From Microplitis mediator (lineage: Eukaryota; Arthropoda; Insecta; Hymenoptera; Braconidae), in contig NC_079974.1 in the NCBI RefSeq assembly GCF_029852145.1, forward strand, positions 9,222,348 to 9,286,347: a stretch of 64,000 nt of DNA, given 5' to 3'. The notes below the pieces were generated by a model that saw only the letters and a program-made list of their open reading frames with translations, did no database searches and was not told where the DNA came from. Both the position numbers and the translations under genes were made by a program. Below, piece after piece: positions 9,384 through 18,850 of the stretch. Positions within the stretch are counted from its first letter, which is position 1. Each line of letters opens with the position of its first letter.

Positions 9384-12300
9384 GTGAACAAAGCGACCGA
9401 CGTTTTTGCCGTCGCTCGAGTCCACCAGGGTGGAGTTGAATATTATTCTGTACTAGATTTATCATCGGGTTTTCATCAAATTAAAATGAAGGAAAAAGAT
9501 CAACATAAAACTGCTTTTTCTACTATTTTAGGTCATTTTGAATTTTTAAGATTGGTTTTTGGCTTAGCAAATGGCCCAGCAACATTTCAAGCATTAATGG
9601 AGGATGTATTTTCGGGATTAATTGGTGTTATATTATATGTTTTTATGGATGGTATAATTTTATTTGCAAGAACTTTACAGGAACACATCAAAAGATTAAA
9701 AATTGTTTTTCAGAGATTAAAAGAAGCGAATTTAAAATTAAAACCAGATAAATGCAAATTCCTTAAACGAGAAGTTTGTTATTTAGGTCATTTAATTAGT
9801 AAAAATTCTATAAGACCTGATCCAAGTAAAATTGAAGCTGCAACGAAATATCCAGTTCCTACTACTCAGAAAAAAGTTCGTCAATTTTTGGGTTTCACTA
9901 ATTATTATAGAAGATTTATTAAAGATTTTGCAAAAATAGCTAAACCATTGACAAAATTACTTCAAAAAGATGTCAAGTTTTTATGGAATAAAGAAACTCA
10001 AGAAGCTTTTGAAATATTAAGAAACAAATTATGTGAACCACCTGTATTAAATACACCTGATTTTACAATGCCATTTATTATTACCACTGATGCATCAGGT
10101 TATGCAATCGGAGCAGTCTTATCACAAGGACAAATCGGAGAAGACACTGCATGTGCATACGCTTCAAGAGTATTGAGAGACGCTGAAATAAGATAAGAAA
10201 CATATGAACAAGAAGCATTAGCTATTGTTTTTGGTGTAAAAATATTTAGACCATATGTTTATGGTAAAGAATTTACTCTCGTTACAGATCATAAACCATT
10301 AGTTTGGTTTCAAAAGGCAAAAGATGTAAACACAAGAGTTTTAAAATGGAGATTAAAATTAGGAGAATATAATTTTAAAGTTATTTACAAACCAGGTAAA
10401 ATAAATTATGTTGCTGATGCTTTGTCAAGAAATCCAATCGAAACAGAAAAATTTCAACAAATCAAAGTAACAACAAGAGCTGCAGCAAAGAAACAAGAAA
10501 TAAAAACCACACCACAACCAACGACTAAAACAACTAATGAAATTAATAAAAATAAAAATTTAAACAAAAACAAAAATGAAATACAAAAAAAAGTAAGTGA
10601 TAAAAATAACGATTCAACCGACGAAGAAATAACAAATCAACCAAGAATTATTAAGCGCAAGAAAAAAGTGAAACAAATCAAGAAAAGAAAAGAAATAAAA
10701 GATCAAGAATTAAATCGAGAAAGTGTGAGCAGTTCTTTAAGCTCGGATGAAAATATTGAAAATATAATAAATGAACAAAACAATAATAAAAATGATTCAT
10801 CAGATCATAGTGATTCTGATATTAAAGAAATTTTAGAAGCGGAAAATATTCGTAATATAGTTGACATTAAAGATTATTTTCATTTCAGAAAAGATAATTT
10901 AGCTTATTTTATTAGCACCAATGGTGAACCATGCGATAATGGCGCAGTTAAATTAAAAGAAATAAATAAATTACCGACATTTAAAAATTTAGAGTTAGGA
11001 AAAGTAGTTGAAAAGAAAATTAAAAATAAATATTATTTTGCTTTGCCTATTCGTGAAAAAGAAAAAGAATCAATTGTAATTTTAATTGAAAATTTAAAAA
11101 CAATTTTTGAAAATTTAAAAGAAACTTTAGAAAAATTTAAATTAAAAACAGTAAGTTTCGCAAAAAGTGAAAATATAGAAAATTTACCGTGGAATAATGT
11201 CATAACAGAATTAAAGAATGTTTTTGACGGAACTGATATTAAAGTAATAATCTGTTTGGGCACAATTATTTATGTTCCTATCGAAAAAAGAGATGAAATT
11301 TTTTATGAAATGCATAAATCACCAATCGGGGGTCATAAAGGGGTAACTAAAACTTATCAAAGAATTAAAAAAGATTATTATTGGGAAAATTTGAAAAATG
11401 ATATTCAACGTAGAATTCAAAAATGTTTAGATTGTCAATTAAAAAAATTAGTTCGTATAAAACACAGGGAACCTATGGTTATTACTGATACTCCAGCTGC
11501 TTGTTTCTGGAAAATTTCTATGGATATTGTCGGGGCAAAACAAACAACTAAAAAGGGAAATGAATATATTTTAACTACTCAAGATTTATTTTCTAAATTT
11601 TGTATTGCAGAAGCATTACCTAACACTTTAGCTACAACAATTTCAACTGCTTTTGTTAAAAGATTTATTTGTTATTTTGGTCCGCCAAAAATTATCCTTA
11701 CAGACCAAGGTCGTAACTTTTTAAGTGCTATTTTAAAATGCGTAGCAAAACGATTCGGTATTAAAAAACTTCAAACTACAGCTTATCATCCACAATCAAA
11801 CGGTTCATTAGAACGATCACATCACACATTAAACGAATACCTTAAACACTACTCATCCATTGATGAAGAGTGGGACGAATGGATTGAGTTAGCAACATTT
11901 TCATACAATACAAGTTATCATGAAGGAATTAAAAATACACCTTATGCGATTGTCTTTGGACAACAGTCTAGATTACCTTCTAGCGAACCAATAAGAGAAT
12001 GTGAGCAATTACCTACAATGCAAGGTTATTTAATTGATTTAATCACAAGATTACATGGGATAAGACTATTAGCTTATCAAAATTTAGTTGACGCTAAACA
12101 CAAATCTAAAAAATATTATGATAAACATTGTAATCCACAAAATTTAAAAGTAGGTCAATATGTATTTTTACAAAGTGGACCAAATCCAGGTAAAACAAAA
12201 GATCATTACTCTGGACCACACAAAATTCTTGAAATTTTGGGTAAAGGAAACGTAAAAATTCAAACAGAAAAAAGAATTCAAATAGTTCACATGAATCGAT

Positions 12301-12389
12301 TGAGATATTCATTTATAAATCGAGAAATTACACCAATTAAAAAAACACGTAAACAAAAGAAAAATAGCAATGAAGAAAATTCTAATTAA
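9384..12389 (+). pseudogene. pol: Ty3/gypsy pol, 5'-truncated (element 1: RT, RNase H, integrase)
   Basis: Reverse transcriptase, RNase H and integrase of an LTR retrotransposon. The copy starts inside RT, so LTR, gag, protease and the RT N-terminus are absent. RT block VLDLSSGFHQIKM is followed at codons 87-90 by FMDG where an active enzyme has xxDD, so the second catalytic Asp is lost. RNase H shows TTDASG. An in-frame TAA at 10194-10196 breaks RNase H, and the same frame continues to 12389. A long Lys/Asn/Glu-rich linker (about 10440-10860) precedes the integrase, which has a HxH-CxxC zinc finger (KCLDCQ) and the full DDE set (SMDIVG, LTDQGRNF, NGSLERSHH). The pol end overlaps the start of the glycoprotein gene by 20 bp. 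Confidence 0.9.
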
Positions 12390-13591
12390 TTTATGTTTAC
12401 AGATGATTTTCAATATCACTTTCGTGATTTATTTTATTTTATTATGGTCATCGTCAGCGAATGGAATTATTGGGTATGATTGCGGGAAATTTTCATCAAA
12501 TTCAACAACAATTTCAATTACAGAGGTGGGAGATTGTGATATTCATCCTAAAGAAATAAATACAACAGAACCGTTTATTCAATTATTACAATTAAAAGAA
12601 TATTCGTTAACAAAAGTAATTCAATGTAAAATCGAAGTAGATCGAAATATTTATCATTGCGGGGCTTATTCTCATATGTCAGTAGCACATAGCGGGCGTA
12701 TGGAATATATTGAAGAAATTTCGAAAGAAAGATGTTTAGATATTCATAAATCGGGATCATATAGATTCGGTACATTATTTGTAACCGGTTTAAAAATTAA
12801 TAGCACAACTACGCGTGGTGCAACACTCGCAGGGTCAATCGGTAATGATGGAACGTGTAATAAAGGAAGTTATTCGGATTTTTATGGAAGTTGGAGCGAT
12901 ATTGTCGTTTAAGGGGTTTTAAAAATTACAATACAAGAATATTTCGCGGAAGTTAAATATGAAAATGATAAAATTTACTTAAAATCGGGTTTAACATGTA
13001 CTTTATCTGATTTATCTTGTTTGGATTTAGAGGGAGGTTATACTTTTTGGGATTATATTCCATTGCATAAATGTGATTTTCAAAATTTCGGGGTTTTATA
13101 TACGGGTAAAGTAAATGAAACATCTGAAAAAAATTCAGATAAACATGAAATTATTTATTCCTTAGAATCAAATGGAATAACATTTGCATTAACTACCACA
13201 AATGTTGAAATTATTTGTGGCTATAAAATAATCAGAACTGAACATCCTAAATTATTCATCTTTGAAACATCAAAGAATGATTTAATGTTAAATAATGAAA
13301 TATCAATAGAAAATTTAGATCTATTTGCGTATGTTAATTCTAAGTTTGTATATGTAGAAAAATTTATACAAAAACAAATTAAACAATTATATTATGATGT
13401 GTTAATTCATCGTTGTATGCTAGAACGTAATACTTTAAAAAATTTGTTATCAATTGCGTCAAGTAAACCAGACGAGTTTGCTTATAATTATATGAAAAGA
13501 CCAGGTTATATGGCTATAATGTCAGGTGAATCGATAAATATTGTAAAGTGCATACCAGTTAAAGTATCAGTTTACCCAAGAAGTGAGTGTT
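12370..13591 (+). pseudogene. env: captured glycoprotein (env-like) of gypsy element 1, 5' part
   Basis: Starts with a hydrophobic signal peptide (residues about 10-32, ending SSSANG), then a Cys-rich ectodomain with several N-x-S/T sites. An in-frame TAA at 12910-12912 interrupts it, and the frame continues to the point where element 2 begins. TTTACAG just before 12400 looks like a splice acceptor, which fits subgenomic env mRNAs of env-bearing gypsy elements. From memory, the ectodomain resembles glycoproteins that insect LTR elements share with negative-strand RNA viruses such as chuviruses. I see no furin site of the classical errantivirus type in this part. The central and C-terminal ectodomain is missing at the insertion, and the tail resumes at 23197. 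Confidence 0.7.
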
Positions 13592-14521
13592 TGTAACCGT
13601 GCAGCAGCGACTTTAAGACGTGAGAGTGAGGCTCTCTCGCTTCTTTTGTTCTCTCTCTCTCGCTCCCATATGGTTTTCTCGTTTGCGAGTTCGGCTGAGT
13701 CTTTGCGGTAGTCTTAGCGCAGCAGATATGTGGAAATTGGTCACTGCGCATAATTGGGAGGGGTCAACACGAGGTGCTGACCCGAGACAATTAATTTTAA
13801 GACGACACTTGTGCTCCAGTGCGCTTACTGTCCAGTCGTTTTTCTTTTTCTCTACTTTGTATAAAATAATTTTCTCCAGTGATTTGTACCACTTGTGGTT
13901 GTGGCTGGTTAATTAAACCAAGTGTTGTGTTTTGAATATTTCACCTAAGGAGGAAGCTAGCTGCGTGAACCAGACCATCACCAACTAAGTGGATCACCCA
14001 GGGACCAGGATGCAACGTCGTCCGATTCCAGCAGTAAGTCCAGATATTGGCTCACATATATATATATAAATAATCCATAATGTTGTGTAATGTCTCTCTC
14101 TCTTCAACGCGGTAATTCCCGTAAAATTTTCTCATCTAATTCGACATTTATTCCCGCGCATATCATTAAATAAAATTACTCAAGCTACTTATCATACTTA
14201 TACTCATATATAAAGTTAAGGGGAATATTGTACATAAAACGGGGATCTTGGTTAAATAAATTACATAATTTAAAATTATTCGAGTATTAATTATAGACTA
14301 TCACCAGAGTCCCTTAGATTTAAGTTTATTTTCAGCCGCGTGTCCGGTCAGGACGAGTACCCGCTTCCTGAGAGTTTTCCCGTCTTTTGGAACCAGAATT
14401 TCGGAATAGAATAAGTCTAATTAATAGTAGTAAATTTAAGTAAAGTCAGTAAAATCGGGAAATCTAATTAACTGTGGTTCTTGGCCATCTGGACACGCAG
14501 TAGCCAGGGCCCACCGTTATA
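13592..14521 (+). mobile_element. 5' LTR of Ty3/gypsy element 2
   Basis: About 930 bp starting TGTAACCGTG and ending CACCGTTATA, so the termini are imperfect inverted repeats. Two bases later comes TGGCGCCCAAC, a tRNA-type primer binding site, which fixes the right boundary. A TATAAAATAA box lies at 13860-13869 and a CAGTAAGTCC donor-like site near 14028-14037. The left boundary falls inside the glycoprotein gene of element 1. No matching 3' LTR is visible after pol, so the 3' end is deleted or lies elsewhere. Confidence 0.65.
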
Positions 14522-14523
14522 TT

Positions 14524-14534
14524 TGGCGCCCAAC
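14524..14534 (+). promoter_or_regulatory. primer binding site
   Basis: TGGCGCCCAAC is complementary to the 3' end of insect tRNA-Lys as I remember it and sits 2 nt after the LTR. It would prime minus-strand DNA synthesis. Confidence 0.75.
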
Positions 14535-15664
14535 TCGTGTTCCTCGTCCTGAAAATTTTTTAGACCTGGTGATAGTAGATAATTTATAATTATACCAATT
14601 TATAATTATAAAAATCACAAATAAATTTTAAATTTTTCTTGTACCACCCTATTACCGTTGAAGAGAGAAATTTTATACAACCAAAAATTGTGTTTTATTG
14701 CATTGGTTGCCCAAAAATTTAATTATGTTATAAACTTAAATTTTAATAATAAAATAATAACTGGGAGAAATAAAATTTTAAGTATAAAGCGCGCGAAAAA
14801 AATCGATAAATTCCTGTAGCGCCGGTTAGACAAAGCGATACTCACCGGCTTACGCATCGGTCGCACGCGTCATCAGTAAACAAATAATAAACACCGGTAG
14901 AGAAAATAAAATAAAATAAAATGAAATAAAATAAAATAAAGTAAAATAAAATCAAGTAAAATAAAATAAAGTATTAGAGTAAATAAAAGTTTCTTTGGTG
15001 ACAGTGTCAGTCAAAATAAAATCTTTACCAGAAATAAAATTTTGCTGGAATTAATTTTCAAAATAAAATCTTTACCAGAAAAAGAAAAAAAAAAAAAAAA
15101 AAAAAAAAATTTTTGCTGGAAATAATTTTCAAATCTTAAATAAATAAATCAGTACTTATACTGGTTTAGAATAAACCATTCTTTCGAGTAACCGGTAATT
15201 TGAATTTATTCGGTATATGAGTCACCATAAATAAATTACTTTAGTATAATAAATTAAAATTAGTAATTACCGGTCAAGTACAGTCGTTAAGATATTTGTT
15301 TTCGGAAGTTTATTTTAAAAGAATAATTAGATTTAGTATAAAATAAATAATTAAAATAAAGACAATACTGTTATCCTAGTATTGACAATAATTATCCAAG
15401 TAATCGGATAAACGTTCTCCGGAAGTTAATTCCGGCAAAATAACAAATTTTCTTGAGAACAAATAAAACTAAAGCTGTCATTTGGGGATTAAATATTAGT
15501 CATCGGTTTAGATAAAATAAAATTTTAATTCGGAAATAAAGATTATCCGTGTATATATTAGTTGTGCTTCGTCATTATTTGTTTAAATTTAAGTCTATTT
15601 GGGCTCGTAAGCTGATAATAGCTATCGAGTAAAACAAGTAATTCGGAATTAATTTTGTTGGAAA
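14535..15664 (+). other. untranslated leader of gypsy element 2
   Basis: About 1.1 kb without a coding frame. It contains an (AAAAT)n-type microsatellite at about 14904-14970, a 27-bp A-run region near 15080-15110, and a direct duplication of an AAATAAAATCTTTACCAGAA segment near 15015 and 15060. Confidence 0.6.
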
Positions 15665-18334
15665 ATGAGTAATACGCGACCATTGACGCGCCAAAATTCT
15701 AAACAACAAAGTAGGCAGGATAGCGGGGAGGTAATATTTGACGGGGTTGGTTCATCGAACCAGAGTAATCAATCCAGGGTAGTACACTCACCACCTGCGA
15801 CAACGAGTACGATAACGTCCAGCACTACCGTTTCGTCCGCGAACTCGACAATGTCGGTTCCCCCTCCCTCGGTACCCAATATACCAAGCCTGGTGGTCAC
15901 TGCAGGTACGCCACTACAGAACAGACCACCAGTTAGGCGTAGTTTAGGAAATAATTTAGCGACGGTACCAAGTACCACGTCAATGGTCACCACGATGACC
16001 ACAACTATCGTTACAACCACACCGAGTACAGTAACAACTACACCGGTTACAACAATACATCCACCGATAACAACTACTACCGTATCGGGGTTAGTCAGAA
16101 CGAATAATTCACCGGCAATTAATTCGAATGCACAAATAAACGAAAGGATAAATAATAATAATCTGCAAGCGTCTGTGGACGGGGTATTTATTGAAAACCC
16201 CCCACCGGTACAACTTCCATCGATTCAGCCTAATGCGGGATCCGTTTCTTATCCTGGCACCGTTCCAGTTCCCGCACAGACTGAACAAGGAGCAACTCTT
16301 GTTGCTTTAGCTCAAATAATGAATTGTATTCAAAATTTGTCTCTTACTTTAAACTCACAGCGGGAAAATACTTTACAAGTGCCTGTACAACTTAACACAC
16401 AAACTGTTCGCACCGTAACTCACAGTTTTGGCGACGGGGAGTGTGGTACAGGACACTTGACACAAGATACTAGGGCTATGACGTCTTCAGCCCTCCCGGC
16501 GTACGAACAACCTGGTACCAGTGGAACCATTAATGTTCACAGAAACTTAGCAGAAATAAATAATAATACAAATAATAATTCAAATATTGATCCGAACGCG
16601 AATTCAAATAATTACCCGATTGAAAACAATAATTTAAACAATAATATTCATGTCGATAATAATTTTAACAACAACAATTACCCGATCGGATCACAAATTA
16701 ACAATGCAAACGATAATAATCATTGTGGACTAAGAAATAATAATTATCGCCCTATGAATAATTACGGGAATAATGGTAATGATAACTATGATATATTGGG
16801 GGAAAATTTAGGAACCGGTGGCTATCAGGATAGATATCTAAATCAGAATGGCAGTGAGAGATGCCAAGGGTTTTTCGAGCAACCCAGAGCGAATAATTTA
16901 ACATTACCAGATGTCGCGGCGGTCTCGTTACGTAAATGGCGGGATATAAGAGAAATCGTGAGATCTTGGCCTGTACGATACCCGCAAGGCGATTTATCCG
17001 CCAATAGTTTTCTGGCTTCATTTGAAGCCATGGCGTTTCGTGAAGGTTGGCTTATGACAGATTTAGTAAAAATTCTTGGCTATATTTTTGTCGGTAAAGT
17101 TAATAAATGGTACGATACTTACAGTAGGCATTGGACAGACTATGGCCATTTTAAGCGGGAATTTCTAAGAGCATTTGGCTCTCATAAAACAGATACACAA
17201 CTCTTGATGGAAATTGGTCAGTTAAGACCAGAAGCCGGTGAATCTTCAACCGACTTTGTATTCCGAGTACAACAAAAATACGGTGAAATGCGTAACCCTC
17301 CTCCCGAATCAGAACAGGTGACGTGTATACGTAACCATCTACCTAGAAACTTATCAACGTTGGTATTTTCTAGGCTAGTAAATAATTATGATGACCTGTT
17401 ATCGGTATTACATGAAGCTGCCGTATTATTAGAGGAGAACAAACGCACTTTAGAGTCATCCGAGAAGTCGAGTTCCAAAACGAAAGAAAAATCGCGTTTC
17501 TCAGCAGTACATACGTCACCGCGTAACTCTATTTTGGTTGATATGATGAACGGGAAACAACCACTGATTATTGAAGAAATTCGTGAGAGTGAGGACGGTC
17601 AATTTATTGTTTGCGCGTCGGCAGCAACGGTACAACCTCCTCAACAAAGTTTTTCATCCTATCGTCCTCAAAATAATAGAGCGCGAAATTCAAATAACGC
17701 GAGTAACAACGGTAGTTTTAATGTCATACCGCGCTCGTATAGTGAAGTTACTGCTGGTCGAAATTTAGACCAAGATTTCTGTCACAATTGTGGACAAAAT
17801 GGTCACACATTTGACCAGTGTAACAACATTAGAGTTGATGTCTGTAATTTTTGTTTTAGAGCAGGTCATATTAAACAAAACTGCTTTCAAGCAAACGGTG
17901 GTCCACCCAACAATGGGTTTAACCAAAATTTTAATTCCCGTCGGTCGAATGGTCCTGCCCAAGTAAACTTTAATAATAGAAATAATTATAATAATAATAG
18001 AAATAATTATAATAACAATAATGTAAATAGAAATAATTATAATAATAATAATAGAAATAATTATAGTAACAATAATGTAAATAGAAATAATTATAATAAT
18101 AATTCGTATGCAAATAGCAATAATTTTAATCAAAATCGTGGGCAATCTAATTTTAGAGTAAATGAAAATGGCAATGAAAGCGGCAATCAGTTTCATGAGA
18201 ATAATCGGGCAATTTCTCATTCTCAAGGCGATAATAATGTAAATAATAATCGTAATAATAACCCCTTTAATTGCGTCGAAGTTCAGTCGACCAGTGCTGG
18301 CGATGCCAGTCGCCCTCAGTCGTCAAAAAACTAA
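15665..18334 (+). CDS. gag: Gag of Ty3/gypsy element 2
   Basis: 889-residue structural polyprotein that would form the retrotransposon particle and package its RNA. Order: Ser/Thr/Pro-rich N-terminus (to about residue 160), an Asn-rich stretch (about 300-370), a capsid-like helical region (about 415-600, starting near LRKWRDIREIVRSW), then two CCHC zinc knuckles, C706-HN-C-GQNG-H-TFDQ-C and C-NF-C-FRAG-H-IKQN-C, followed by an Asn-rich repeat tail (about 755-870). The frame is fully open. It ends at TAA 18332-18334, directly after a slippery heptamer that leads into pol. It is long for a gypsy Gag, mainly because of the low-complexity segments. Confidence 0.9.
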   Translation: MSNTRPLTRQNSKQQSRQDSGEVIFDGVGSSNQSNQSRVVHSPPATTSTITSSTTVSSANSTMSVPPPSVPNIPSLVVTAGTPLQNRPPVRRSLGNNLATVPSTTSMVTTMTTTIVTTTPSTVTTTPVTTIHPPITTTTVSGLVRTNNSPAINSNAQINERINNNNLQASVDGVFIENPPPVQLPSIQPNAGSVSYPGTVPVPAQTEQGATLVALAQIMNCIQNLSLTLNSQRENTLQVPVQLNTQTVRTVTHSFGDGECGTGHLTQDTRAMTSSALPAYEQPGTSGTINVHRNLAEINNNTNNNSNIDPNANSNNYPIENNNLNNNIHVDNNFNNNNYPIGSQINNANDNNHCGLRNNNYRPMNNYGNNGNDNYDILGENLGTGGYQDRYLNQNGSERCQGFFEQPRANNLTLPDVAAVSLRKWRDIREIVRSWPVRYPQGDLSANSFLASFEAMAFREGWLMTDLVKILGYIFVGKVNKWYDTYSRHWTDYGHFKREFLRAFGSHKTDTQLLMEIGQLRPEAGESSTDFVFRVQQKYGEMRNPPPESEQVTCIRNHLPRNLSTLVFSRLVNNYDDLLSVLHEAAVLLEENKRTLESSEKSSSKTKEKSRFSAVHTSPRNSILVDMMNGKQPLIIEEIRESEDGQFIVCASAATVQPPQQSFSSYRPQNNRARNSNNASNNGSFNVIPRSYSEVTAGRNLDQDFCHNCGQNGHTFDQCNNIRVDVCNFCFRAGHIKQNCFQANGGPPNNGFNQNFNSRRSNGPAQVNFNNRNNYNNNRNNYNNNNVNRNNYNNNNRNNYSNNNVNRNNYNNNSYANSNNFNQNRGQSNFRVNENGNESGNQFHENNRAISHSQGDNNVNNNRNNNPFNCVEVQSTSAGDASRPQSSKN

Positions 18335-18367
18335 TCTCGCCCTCCTATTTCCCGAGGAGAAAGGGCG
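18325..18367 (+). promoter_or_regulatory. -1 ribosomal frameshift signal (gag-pol)
   Basis: AAAAAAC at 18325-18331 lies in the Gag frame as A-AAA-AAC immediately before the TAA. After a 6-nt spacer, CGCCC (18338-18342) plus TCCT (18343-18346) pair with AGGA (18355-18358) and GGGCG (18363-18367) around an 8-nt loop, with GAAA bulged. The pol frame is -1 to gag and is open across the site. This is the standard slippery-site-plus-stem arrangement. Confidence 0.9.
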
Positions 18368-18492
18368 CGAAATCCAGAAGATCTAGGGAACAAATAATAT
18401 GGGGAAATCGGAGTCCTAGTAGTCATAATTCACACGCGAACTGGTTAAACAAACCAACTAAATGTAAGAACACTGCAATTAATAATAATCAA

Positions 18493-18850
18493 AATCCCGA
18501 ATCAGACGGCGGCTTGGTGCGTACTGTCGATTCGGATGTTTATTCTAATTCAGAGAATTTTATAAATTTTAATCCGGAGTCAGACGGCGGCTTGGTGCGT
18601 ACTGTCGACCCGATTGAATATTTTAATTATGAAAATTTAATAAACTCAAATCCGGAGTCAGACGGCGGCTTGGTGCGTACTGTCGACCCGATTGAATATC
18701 TTAATTATGAAAATTTAATAAACTCAAATCCGGAGTCAGACGGCGGCTTGGTGCGTACTGTCGACCCGATTGAAGAAAATGAATTACCAGATTTATTAAA
18801 TTTAAATTTAGAACCAGACGGCGGCTCGGTGCGTACTGTCGGTTCGTTTG
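18493..18850 (+). repeat. five in-frame copies of an SDGGLVRTVD peptide repeat
   Basis: Units of about 78 bp (26 residues) encode NPESDGGLVRTVD followed by an acidic/aromatic spacer such as PIEYFNYENLINS. There are five copies, the last diverged (PDGGSVRTV). They lie in the pol frame upstream of the protease (pol residues about 75-194). The repeat core is better conserved than the spacers. Confidence 0.88.

Noticed and set aside
9109..9387. 92-codon hydrophobic frame before gypsy element 1
   Set aside because: Hydrophobicity comes from T-rich DNA (Phe/Ile/Tyr runs); no domain and no conserved context.
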